This document shows positions 46,971 to 55,323 of a stretch of 64,000 bases of DNA, in pieces; the stretch's first letter is position 1; every line of letters starts with the position of its first letter. A program made the position numbers and the translations under genes. A model generated the notes under the pieces. That model saw only the letters and a list, made by a program, of their open reading frames with translations. It was not told the origin of the DNA and ran no database searches. The stretch is from positions 1 through 64,000 of the forward strand of contig CATOTH010000004.1 in assembly GCA_951813065.1 (NCBI GenBank). Reading direction: 5' to 3'. The DNA comes from an uncultured Bryobacterales bacterium (GTDB lineage: Bacteria > Acidobacteriota > Terriglobia > Bryobacterales > UBA6623).

Positions 46971-47412
46971 TACGAACGTAGTCGTCTACCGGCATTCCGC
47001 ATTGGACACAGCGAAGCAGGCTCGTGCCGACAGCTGGTACACGCTGCTTTGGCACCTCCGCATGGGCCGAGTGAGTTTTCAGGTCTTGCAAGAGACCTAT
47101 AGCGCGCTTACCAGAAAGCTGCGGCCGGCCGTGCCCGAGTCAGATGCGCAGGCGATCGTTCGGGGATTGACCGCATGGAATCCGGTTCCGGTCAACCGTT
47201 CGATTCTGGAGCGAGCTTGGCTCCTGCAAGCGCGCAACTCTATCTCGTGGTGGGATGCCCTGATCGTCGCAGCCGCGCAGTTTTCTGGGTGCGCCATTCT
47301 TCTAACCGAGGACCTTCAGCATGGACAGGTCTTCGACAGCGTCCGCGTGATCGATCCGTTCGATTCGCTGGATCGCACGCCCGAACAGATTCTCGAAGTA
47401 CGGGATCGATGA
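46948..47412 (+). CDS. PIN-domain toxin (VapC type)
   Basis: A 154-residue PIN-domain ribonuclease. The first catalytic Asp is in FVDTNVVVYRHS; the Glu is in VLQETYSALTRKL; the Asp of SWWDALIVAAAQ and the Asp of LLTEDLQHGQVFD complete the acidic set. All four are present, so unlike the copy at 36422 it looks active. Such toxins cleave RNA (often tRNA) under stress. The ATG at 46948 lies inside the antitoxin gene. Confidence 0.88.
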   Translation: MTGAVFVDTNVVVYRHSALDTAKQARADSWYTLLWHLRMGRVSFQVLQETYSALTRKLRPAVPESDAQAIVRGLTAWNPVPVNRSILERAWLLQARNSISWWDALIVAAAQFSGCAILLTEDLQHGQVFDSVRVIDPFDSLDRTPEQILEVRDR

Positions 47413-48060
47413 GCGGTCCTCGGCCGGTACCGCTCTGTTGGTTCTCCGACCTGCGCCCCGATTCCGAACTGCTGTGAATTGGTGCTTCCTCTATTCCTTT
47501 CCTACGCGTCCAACTTGGTATCGGGCCAAGGACGAGAGGAGCAGGGAGTTCGCGAGGGGTTCACACTATGTGTTAGTGCGATCTCCCCCCCTGAAGCATT
47601 CACCGGAGTGATGTCCGACCGTGCGTGGACAGGGCGGGATGGTCGCCTTGAGCCCGTCCGGTGCCACCGGAGAAGGGGAGTCACGTTCGCGACATTGGCG
47701 ATTGAAGTCGGCCTGCGTCACGCGCAGTTTAGACTTTGATACGACCGCTTCGGGAATTGGCGGTCCAGAGTTGACAGTGCCTGGTGATGGGGCTATGGCG
47801 ACGACGATGACCAGGTCTGCGCTGTGGGGTTGCCCATTGCACTGAGCCATCAATGCGTTGGCAAGATTGCCGTTGGCCTCTGAACTGTTCAATAGGCCCT
47901 GGCCGTCCCCCCGAGATTCGCGCGGGACAAGGAGACAGGGCTGGAGAACCCCGTCCGAGTGAATCCTCCGGGTGGCTGCCCAGCAACTTGCCGAGGAAGC
48001 GCGATGACGTCCTCAGACGGCGGGGCTTGTCGCGGACAATACGGCGGGGGCCGATACCGC
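47413..48060. other. Intergenic region, no gene recognised
   Basis: 648 bp between convergent genes (vapC and the helix-hairpin-helix protein). Short frames occur on both strands but none has a start signal or family look. Confidence 0.45.
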
Positions 48061-48705
48061 TCAGTCGATGCTCACGTATCGCTCGAGCCGTCCGACTTCG
48101 TCGTCGTCGACGTACTTGCCGATCTCCCGCCGGAACTCTTCGACCTGTCGGTAGGGCCGATACTCCTTGAACTCGCGGAGCATCCGGCGGCCCATCCCCG
48201 GAATCGAGAGGATGTCTCCGTCGCTGGCCGTGTTCAAGTCAATCGGCACGAAGACAAACTGCTCCAGCCGTGCGACTTCCTCGTCATCAACGTACTTGCC
48301 GATTTCCCGACGGAACACCGGAAGGCCGGCATAGGGCTTGTACTCGTCGAATTCGTGGGCCATGCGTCTGCCGACCCCGGGGACGAGATGAATCTCTTCC
48401 TCGGTCGTGTCGTTCAGGTTAAGGGGTAGGAACAGCCGCGAGTAGAGTTCGTCCTGCTGCTCCTCGGTCAGGGATGCCCCGACGAGAGCATGGATCTCGA
48501 GCATGTTCCGAAATGGACGACCTTCAACAATCGAAGATGCCTTGGCTCCGTTCATGTGCGGCAGCGCGGCCATCTCAGTCTCTGTCGCCGTGTTCGGGTT
48601 GAGCACGCCCATGTTGCGGCCCACCTGCGCGTCAGCGGAACTGGCGAATAGCATCGCCAGTACAAGTGGTACCAGGCACGACCGACCGGGTCTTCGGGAC
48701 ATCAT
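48061..48705 (-). CDS. Exported triple helix-hairpin-helix protein
   Basis: A 214-residue exported protein. After a signal peptide (SCLVPLVLAMLFASSADA), three ComEA-like helix-hairpin-helix units follow: LNPNTATETEMAALPHMNG near 35, LNLNDTTEEEIHLVPGVGRR near 95, and IDLNTASDGDILSIPGMGRR near 156. Units 2 and 3 are each followed by a near-identical stretch, FRREIGKYVDDEEVARLE and FRREIGKYVDDDEVGRLE. HhH units bind DNA without sequence preference, and ComEA uses two in DNA uptake. Three units with a repeated linker are unusual. The ATG at 48705 is preferred because of GAGG; the upstream membrane gene ends two bases earlier. Confidence 0.83.
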   Translation of the reverse strand: MMSRRPGRSCLVPLVLAMLFASSADAQVGRNMGVLNPNTATETEMAALPHMNGAKASSIVEGRPFRNMLEIHALVGASLTEEQQDELYSRLFLPLNLNDTTEEEIHLVPGVGRRMAHEFDEYKPYAGLPVFRREIGKYVDDEEVARLEQFVFVPIDLNTASDGDILSIPGMGRRMLREFKEYRPYRQVEEFRREIGKYVDDDEVGRLERYVSID

Positions 48706-48707
48706 TT

Positions 48708-49226
48708 TCACCTCTGTTCCTTGGGTTCGTCACCTTCCTCGGAGGATCCTGATTGATCGAAACCGGAGTCGGCGAAGATCGGGTGCCGGTAAGTGTACAG
48801 GAGGCCCACCAGCCCCAACTGAACCATGGTACCCGGTGCGAGGGCCGGCATCGCTCCGGTCAGCGAGGCCCAGATCAGTGACCAGCCCGCGGCCACGGGA
48901 TTCATTTCAAGCTCGAACTCGAGGTTGCTGGCGTAGTGGAAATAGATGCCAACGAATCCCGCCAGAACGAACAGGAGCATCGACACCTGAAATACCCGCA
49001 GGACGGCGGGCACGCCGGACAAGAACCACATTGCCAGCACGACAAGGCCGATGAGGATCATGCCCAGCGGAACTAGTTGGGCAAGCTCGGCGTAATGCTC
49101 CAAGAGAACCAGTTCGATGCCTGTCCCTAGCGCACCGAGCAGAAAAACCGCCAGCAGCATCTTGCGCAGGACACCTGCCTGCTGCACGTGGGGGCAACTT
49201 GGGCCGGTTAGCGACAATAGATCCAT
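48708..49226 (-). CDS. Small multi-pass membrane protein, function unknown
   Basis: A 172-residue inner-membrane protein with about four or five TM segments: MLLAVFLLGALGTGIELVLL, LVPLGMILIGLVVLAMWFL, VSMLLFVLAGFVGIYFHY, and AGWSLIWASLTGAMPAL plus LGLVGLLYTY. The C-terminus is short, acidic and cytoplasmic. No family is recognised. It is coupled to the helix-hairpin-helix gene, which starts two bases after its stop, so the two probably work together. Confidence 0.7.
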   Translation of the reverse strand: MDLLSLTGPSCPHVQQAGVLRKMLLAVFLLGALGTGIELVLLEHYAELAQLVPLGMILIGLVVLAMWFLSGVPAVLRVFQVSMLLFVLAGFVGIYFHYASNLEFELEMNPVAAGWSLIWASLTGAMPALAPGTMVQLGLVGLLYTYRHPIFADSGFDQSGSSEEGDEPKEQR

Positions 49227-49607
49227 CGTCCCACGGCTGTCGGATTCTGGCAATGCACTCGCTGGGAGGTCGACCCGCGGTCCGATTTCGTGTGGCCTTT
49301 CGGTGCTCTCCGGGAATTGAATGCAGTCACACGCCGCGATTGCATACTTGTGCTGCTTCCCACCGGTGGGGTCCGATGTCTCCTTGTGACGAACTGGAAT
49401 CGATGTCTCTAACCATTGACACGATTGGGTCTTCGACGGCCAGACAGCCTGATCATCACTTGGCAGGTGTCAAACCGCGCTAGCCGATTGTCTGAAGTGT
49501 CCTTGCGAGATCTGCCGGCTGTCGCGTTGGGGCGTGACAGGCGACCCCGCTGGCTCAAGTGAGGATGAGAAGCAAACTCGCTGTGATGAGCCCTTTCCGG
49601 GTCGCTG
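49227..49607. other. Intergenic region, no gene recognised
   Basis: 381 bp between the membrane protein and paralogue 3, both minus strand. It must hold the promoter of the membrane/HhH unit near its left end. Nothing clear is seen. Confidence 0.35.
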
Positions 49608-50657
49608 TCAATAGGCCAGATTCGCGCCGAAGTCCGGAATGTCACCAGCGGCCACTTGCCTAGACCATTTGCTGAGGTCCTCCTCGGCATAGGCCGTATT
49701 CCAAAACTTCGAGCAGAGATCGAAGTACTCGAGGACGATCTCGCTTTCACCGATTTCGAGTAATTCCTCGGCCAAGGCCATGTTCGGGCCGAACGAGTTC
49801 AGTGTTGGAGCACCCGTGGTTCCGCCAGCCATGATGAGGCGTCGCTTAGCTTCTGCCACATCGCCCTCAGCGAGAGCGATTCTCCCGAGCGTGAGGTTGC
49901 CGTGGTGCACGAAAATCCCGCCCAGCCAGCCTCCACCGCTTCGGTCTAGCATGGATTCCGCGTACTCTCGCGCCTTCTCGACGTCGCCAGCAGCCAAGGC
50001 TGTCTTGGCAAGTTCTTCAAGCAGCTGATCACGCTCCGCCTCGAATGACAGGTCATACGCTCGCTCGAATTGAGCGAACGCATCCAGGGCCGCGGACACA
50101 CTTGCGGGCGATTCACCACGCCCTTGCATGTCCAGGCTGTGAAGATGGCCCAGTCGCTTTGCCCACAACGGGTTCGAATCGTCAATTGACTGGGCCCGCT
50201 GGAGTAATCGGATTGCGGTTGGCCGGTCTCCGAGCGTATAGAACTCAGCCGCATGCCTCAGAAGCGAAAGGTTGTTCGGATCGCTCTGCAAGTGTGCAGT
50301 CCAAGCGTCACTCCCTTGACGGTATGCATCGGCGTACAAGACATGATCGATCCCAGCCGCACCTCCCGCGAGCACGTTGGCTTCGGGTGCGTTCTCGATC
50401 AGCCAAAGGACATGTTGGTGACGTCTTGCACGGGCAGAATCGTCCCGGAACTGCCGATCGTAAAAGCCGAGCAATTGAGATCGAGCGATCAGGTGTTCAG
50501 GGTCTTCAACGAGCTGCGTCTCCAACTTCTCAGCTTCGACCGCGTCGAGGTCTCTACCAGATTGTGAGTATTGGCGCAGGTCCGCCTCGAAAGACGATGA
50601 GCAGTGCCAGCCCATGACGAGAACGACGACTGCAGCGACCGGCAACCTGCCTGGCAT
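49608..50657 (-). CDS. Secreted repeat protein, third of three paralogues
   Basis: A 349-residue exported protein, third copy of the family. ATG at 50657 follows a perfect GGAGG and gives a leader (RLPVAAVVVLVMGWHCSSS). The N-terminal third differs more from the others (DLRQYSQSGRDLDAVEAEKL) while RRHQHVLWLIENAPEANVLAG, NLTLGRIALAEGDVAEAKRRL and LNSFGPNMALAEELLEIGE, IVLEYFDLCSKFW, PDFGANLAY match closely. Codon use and length are like the other two. Spread over 7 kb with unrelated genes between, the array suggests duplication followed by insertion of other cassettes. Function unknown. Confidence 0.78.
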   Translation of the reverse strand: MPGRLPVAAVVVLVMGWHCSSSFEADLRQYSQSGRDLDAVEAEKLETQLVEDPEHLIARSQLLGFYDRQFRDDSARARRHQHVLWLIENAPEANVLAGGAAGIDHVLYADAYRQGSDAWTAHLQSDPNNLSLLRHAAEFYTLGDRPTAIRLLQRAQSIDDSNPLWAKRLGHLHSLDMQGRGESPASVSAALDAFAQFERAYDLSFEAERDQLLEELAKTALAAGDVEKAREYAESMLDRSGGGWLGGIFVHHGNLTLGRIALAEGDVAEAKRRLIMAGGTTGAPTLNSFGPNMALAEELLEIGESEIVLEYFDLCSKFWNTAYAEEDLSKWSRQVAAGDIPDFGANLAY

Positions 50658-51170
50658 ATTGAACCTCCGACATGTACTGGATGGTCACCCGATACAAATC
50701 GCACAGGCCCATTCGAGTTTCCGAACCTAGGATACTCTCGATTCTGATCGGTCACGGTCTGGAACCAGCAAGCTTGGTCTTGAGCATGGATCGAAATCCT
50801 TCGCGTGCGCGTGTCGGCGTGAGATGTTGATTGGGTTTTCTGCCAGTCGGGTTCCGCATCGGCCTCAGTCGAAAGCCGGGAGCCCAGGGTGTGGCCTTAT
50901 TTTCCGAGTGAACTCCGCACCGCGCGAGCCTCGTGGGCATCGTCCTCAATGTTTTCTTCCACGCCTTGGCTCCGGAGCAGGAAGCGCGGCGGATTCCGAT
51001 CCCACATGCCCGACGTCCAGTGCTTCCGATATCGGCGTATTGAAGGTGATGGGACCAATCCTGGAACCGGTCTTTCTCCCAGTTCGCGGTTCATCCTATC
51101 CGGCATGGCCTTCGGAATTGCGACCGCGTTCAGGCAAACCAGACTGTGTTGGACACACACTAGCAGCTGC
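50658..51170. other. Intergenic region, no gene recognised
   Basis: 513 bp between paralogue 3 and the aminotransferase gene. The left end must hold the paralogue 3 promoter; a TGTATC near 50692-50697 (minus strand) is a weak -10 candidate. No coding frame stands out. Confidence 0.35.
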
Positions 51171-52511
51171 CTAGCCCAATACCGCCTTGGTTGACTCCGC
51201 CAAGATCTGGACGCCTCGGTCTAGCTGCTTGCGGCTGGTGATGAACGGCGGAGCGAGAAAGAACACGTCTCCCCGCACGCGGCTGAACAAGCCCCGCCTT
51301 TCGGCTTCGGCGTTGACTTTCTGGCCGACCTGCTGGCGGGGTTCGAACTCCTCCTTGGTGGACTTGTCCTTGACGTACTCGACCGCGCACATCAGGCCCA
51401 TTCCTCGCACTTCTCCCACATGGGGATGGCCTGCCAGCTCTGCCCGCAGTCCGGCGAGCAGGTAATCGCCTTTCGAGGCCGCTTGGGCCGGCAGTCCCTC
51501 GCGTTCGAGAATTTCCAGATTGCTCAGGGCCACGGCACATCCGACCGGATGGGCGCTATAGGTGTAGGCGTGCATCCATGGCGATCCGAGACCTGCCAGC
51601 GCCTCGGCTATTCGCCCCGTGACCCCGACTCCCCCCAAGGGAAAGTAACCCGATGTAATCGCCTTTGCGAACTGCACCAGGTCAGGTTCCACGCCCCAGT
51701 GCTCCAAGGCGAACCACTTGCCTGTCCGCCCGAAACCGGTGATCACTTCATCCGCGACCAGCAGGACGTCGTACTGGTTGCAGATCGCCCGGATGCGGGG
51801 AAAGTAGTCGTCCGGAGGGACGATCACACCACCCGCTCCCTGCACTGGTTCCGCCAGAAACATCGCGACAGTTTCCGGGCCTTCCCGGAGAATTGCCTTT
51901 TCCAGTTCGTTGGCTGCGGCCACTCCCGAACTGGTCCCTGCGGGCGCTTCGTAGCGATACGGGTACGGGGAAGGAATCTGGAGGAATCCGGGGACGCGCG
52001 GCTCGAACTGCGGCCAGTACCCGGAAATGCCGGTCGCACTCATCGCCGCCAGAGTCACACCGTGATAACCCCATTGCCGGGAGACAACTTTCGTCTTATT
52101 CTCATAACCCTTTTTCTTCCAGTAAGATCGGGCCACCTTGAAGCTGGTCTCGCTCGCCTCTCCGCCACCCGATGTGAAGAAGAAATGCGAGATCGACGGA
52201 TAGGTCAGCGTGGCAAGTCTCTCCGCCAGCTCGATGGCCTGCGGATTCGAGCTGCCGGAGTATCCCGAACAGTAGCCCAGGTCCTCCATCTGATTCTTGG
52301 CGGCCAGCGCGAGCTCCTTGCGGCCGTGGCCGGCAACGACGTTCCACAGTCCCGAAAGCCCATCCAGGTACTCCCGGCCATCGGCATCGACCAGGACAGC
52401 GCCCTCGCCTCTCACCCAAACGTGACCCTGCCGGTGGGTGGCTGGGCTGTGAAGCGGATGGATCAGGTGGTCGCGGTCACGCGCCAGGAGGCCGCTTGTT
52501 GTCGATAGCAT
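51171..52511 (-). CDS. Class III (omega) aminotransferase
   Basis: A 446-residue PLP-dependent aminotransferase of the class III group (ArgD, GabT, omega-amino acid transaminases). The PLP site Lys is in QFAKAITSGYFPLGG near 281; the PLP-phosphate region is FFTSGGGEASETSFKVARSYW near 110, DEVITGFGRTGKWFA near 250, and MHAYTYSAHPVGCAVAL near 310. The N-terminal HVWVRGEGAVLVDADGREYL fits omega-amino acid:pyruvate transaminases. Start at ATG 52511 with AAGGTG. It follows the M20 deacylase on the same strand by 126 bp; a joint role in amine or ornithine metabolism is possible. Confidence 0.9.
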   Translation of the reverse strand: MLSTTSGLLARDRDHLIHPLHSPATHRQGHVWVRGEGAVLVDADGREYLDGLSGLWNVVAGHGRKELALAAKNQMEDLGYCSGYSGSSNPQAIELAERLATLTYPSISHFFFTSGGGEASETSFKVARSYWKKKGYENKTKVVSRQWGYHGVTLAAMSATGISGYWPQFEPRVPGFLQIPSPYPYRYEAPAGTSSGVAAANELEKAILREGPETVAMFLAEPVQGAGGVIVPPDDYFPRIRAICNQYDVLLVADEVITGFGRTGKWFALEHWGVEPDLVQFAKAITSGYFPLGGVGVTGRIAEALAGLGSPWMHAYTYSAHPVGCAVALSNLEILEREGLPAQAASKGDYLLAGLRAELAGHPHVGEVRGMGLMCAVEYVKDKSTKEEFEPRQQVGQKVNAEAERRGLFSRVRGDVFFLAPPFITSRKQLDRGVQILAESTKAVLG

Positions 52512-52637
52512 CACGTATCACCTTCTTGGAGCCGGCGATGGAGTCTCGGCTCTCAACGAATCTTAGTCGGTTTTCCAAGAGGAATGAATCCCCGGGTTGC
52601 GCGTCGGCCCGGAAGCGGGCCGCATCTGAGAGATTGT

Positions 52638-53765
52638 TCAAGTGCACCAGTGGCGAATCAGCTTCGCGTACAGCTGCGACCCCTGCTCGAGTTGATCCAA
52701 CAGGATCCACTCGTCTCTCGTGTGCGCTTGTGCGATGTCGCCGGGACCAAGCACGACCAGGTTTCTCATGCCTGTCAGCGCAGCGCCGTCGGTCCCGTAG
52801 CAGACTGTTTGACTTCTCTCGCACCCAGACAGCTCCAGCACCTCGCGCACGAACTTCGAATCGGGGTTCGTATGCAGGGGCTGCCCCGCCCAAAGTAGTT
52901 CGAAATCAACGCCGCACCCAGCGGCGGCCGATCGAGCCCGTTCGATCAGGCATTCCGCGTCGTGGCCGGGGGCCGGCCTGAAGTACACCGTGCAGACGCT
53001 CCTTTCCGGTGTCACGTTCACGGCCCTCATGTGATCGTTGATTCCGATGTTCCAGCTGATCCCTGGCGGGTCAAAGTCGGAATGCTGCCACGCGGGATCC
53101 TCCCCGGTCTCGTCGTGGATTCTCTTCATCTCGCTCAGGAACGGGATCATGGCGAGGTTGGCATTGACCCCTTCGTTGGTGCTGGAATGCGCGGCCTTGC
53201 CATGCGACGTCGCCCTGAATCCGTAGGTTCCCTTGTGAGCGTGGACGACCTTGAGCATCGTTGGCTCTCCGACAATTCCGTTGGTCCCCCCTTGGACCAT
53301 CTCCTGGAAGAACCTGGATCGTTGCGCGACCTGAATCGCTCCGCAGTAGCCGACCTCTTCGTCCGCGGTCAGCGCGATATAGAGCGGGGCTCGCAAGTCG
53401 TCCTTGACAGTCTGCTCGACGGCGGCCAGCATCGAGCCGATCGATCCCTTCATGTCGCAACTCCCGCGTCCATACAGCCTGTCTCCGCTGACCCTCGGCT
53501 CGAACGGGCCGTGTTCGGAGCTGAACCAGGAATCGGCTGGCACGGTGTCGGTGTGGGCGAAGTACGCCATACCTCCAGTTCCGGCCCCTTTTTTACCGAT
53601 CATGTTGACCTTTCTGACGCCGGCGAAGTCCGTGTATTCGAGCCTTTCAAGCTCGAAGCCGAGCGACCCTAGGACGCTCTCAAGGTACGCGCATATCGCA
53701 GCATTGGACACGTTGCTGACGGTGGGGAACTGCACCAATTGGTGGGTGTGCTGAAGCGCGTTCAT
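52638..53765 (-). CDS. M20 family deacylase (ArgE/DapE type)
   Basis: A 375-residue di-zinc amidohydrolase. The signature metal ligands are intact: His and Asp in AHTDTVPAD near 72, Asp in YGRGSCDMKGS near 100, the Glu pair in TADEEVGYCG near 132, Glu in VGEPTM near 159, and the C-terminal His in QAHTRDEW near 354. The middle dimerisation part has HGKAAHSSTNEGVNA. Closest in look is acetylornithine deacetylase (ArgE), with DapE or carboxypeptidase G2 as alternatives. Start at ATG 53765. ArgE would complement the argFGHR operon, but the assignment is only by resemblance. Confidence 0.85.
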   Translation of the reverse strand: MNALQHTHQLVQFPTVSNVSNAAICAYLESVLGSLGFELERLEYTDFAGVRKVNMIGKKGAGTGGMAYFAHTDTVPADSWFSSEHGPFEPRVSGDRLYGRGSCDMKGSIGSMLAAVEQTVKDDLRAPLYIALTADEEVGYCGAIQVAQRSRFFQEMVQGGTNGIVGEPTMLKVVHAHKGTYGFRATSHGKAAHSSTNEGVNANLAMIPFLSEMKRIHDETGEDPAWQHSDFDPPGISWNIGINDHMRAVNVTPERSVCTVYFRPAPGHDAECLIERARSAAAGCGVDFELLWAGQPLHTNPDSKFVREVLELSGCERSQTVCYGTDGAALTGMRNLVVLGPGDIAQAHTRDEWILLDQLEQGSQLYAKLIRHWCT

Positions 53766-54027
53766 GTCTGCGACCCCTCGTCCAAGCCCAGTTCGAGAGA
53801 CCGGCCTTTGACGGCATTGGCAAGAGTATAGCGGCGGGGTCGGCATTTCAGGAGCCGTTTGGAAAGAAGCTATCGACGATGGAATAATCGCCGGCCGGCG
53901 CGCACCGGGGCTGGTCTGCACGTGGCTTGGGCGCGGGCAGTGTCGCCACATGGGCAGATCGATGCTCCGCGGAATCGATGGGTCCTGGAGAAATCACCGT
54001 TCATGATAGAGTTCATTCCGACATCCC

Positions 54028-55323
54028 ATGCGCCTCTACGCCCTGCTACCTGCCGTTGCATTGGCCATCGCGGCCGGCAATTCACCCTGCGCTCTGGGAG
54101 CAGCGACCCACGTCGATGCGAGTGTGCTGCAACAGGAGATCGACCGCGCTCCATCACACTCGGTCTTGATGGCGGATCCCAGCCAGCGGGTCGAGGTTAA
54201 CGAAACCATTCGGATCGACAAGCCTCTCACCCTCGTCGGGCTCAACATGCACTTGGAGCCGGGGCTGGCGAAGACCCCGATCCTTGAGGTGCTTGCCGAA
54301 GGCGTCCGCATCCGTGACTTCGTCCTGGAGGGGAATGGCGACTCGGTCGAGCAGACCGACCGGGCACCCTTGATCGTGGTCCGCCGCGGGCGGTTCAGGA
54401 TCGAGAACGGCCAGACGAACAACAGCGCGAAGGACGGCATCATGATCACGCCAGTGCCGGAGTACGGCGACATCGAGCATGGCGTGATCCGAGACCTCAC
54501 CGCTCGTGACACGATTCGCGACGTCGTGTCGATCGGCGGCCAAGGTCACGAGGGCCTCTACGTCCGCCACTTGGTGGTCGAGAACATTCGCAGTTACGGA
54601 TCGAGGTTGCGCGGGCCGGTTGAGGTCTCGGACGGCAGCGAGCACATCACCGTCCGTGATGTCTACGCGGAGTCGAGCGTCTACGGTGTTGATGTGCAAG
54701 ACCACTCGCGGCCAGGCATGGTCAACCGCCACATCCTGATCGATGGCGTCCAGGTGAGGAACTGCGTGACCGCGATACGGACGGCCAATCGCGACTTCGG
54801 CCACGAGGGCCTCACAATCCGCAACGTAACCGGTGCCGAGTTCCGAGCGGCTGGCGAATGGAGCCCGGTACACATCCGCAACACGCGCAATGTCCTCATC
54901 GAGAACGTGAATCTCTCGGGCGGTCCGCAAGATCGTCCGTGGATCTACGTCCAAAACAGCGACAATGTCACGGTTCGCAATGTGACCCTGCTTGAGGCGG
55001 GCAACGACGGGGCCGTGCTAGTTCTGGAGGATGCCGACAATGCATTGGTGGACAATGTCGTCTTTTCCGGCGACAGGCAGCCGAAACGGGGTGTCGAGTA
55101 CCGCATCAGTGCGGACGAGACATTCGGCGGCCTGAGAATCCGGAACGTCGTGGCGGCCGGAGCCGAAGAGGCCGGTATCGCCGTGGAAAATGTGAGTCGC
55201 TTAGGCCAGCTGGAGTCCTATGCGATCACGGACAACATCGCGACGGTGAAGGCCGATGTCCCGTCTCGAAGGGGTACGGTGGAGCGGAATTTGAGCCCGC
55301 GGCCTGCCTACCCGGGGCCATGA
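54028..55323 (+). CDS. Exported right-handed beta-helix protein
   Basis: A 431-residue exported protein with a signal peptide (MRLYALLPAVALAIAAGNSPCALG). After LQQEIDRAPSHSVL it is composed of short repeating strands such as LTVVGLNMHLEPG-like coils, HITVRDVYAESSVYGVDVQD, RNVLIENVNLSGGPQDR and NVTVRNVTLLEAGNDGAV, typical of parallel beta-helix (PbH1) proteins that bind or cut acidic polysaccharides. No pectate lyase catalytic signature is plain. Its stop overlaps the start of the next gene (ATGA), so they are translationally coupled. Confidence 0.85.
   Translation: MRLYALLPAVALAIAAGNSPCALGAATHVDASVLQQEIDRAPSHSVLMADPSQRVEVNETIRIDKPLTLVGLNMHLEPGLAKTPILEVLAEGVRIRDFVLEGNGDSVEQTDRAPLIVVRRGRFRIENGQTNNSAKDGIMITPVPEYGDIEHGVIRDLTARDTIRDVVSIGGQGHEGLYVRHLVVENIRSYGSRLRGPVEVSDGSEHITVRDVYAESSVYGVDVQDHSRPGMVNRHILIDGVQVRNCVTAIRTANRDFGHEGLTIRNVTGAEFRAAGEWSPVHIRNTRNVLIENVNLSGGPQDRPWIYVQNSDNVTVRNVTLLEAGNDGAVLVLEDADNALVDNVVFSGDRQPKRGVEYRISADETFGGLRIRNVVAAGAEEAGIAVENVSRLGQLESYAITDNIATVKADVPSRRGTVERNLSPRPAYPGP

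Noticed and set aside
47413..48060. Possible riboswitch or small gene in the long gap after vapC
   Set aside because: No conserved fold, ribosome site or coding pattern could be recognised.
43645..50657. Paralogue array as a mobile element or prophage fragment
   Set aside because: No transposase, integrase, terminal repeats or target duplication are visible; codon use looks like the neighbours.
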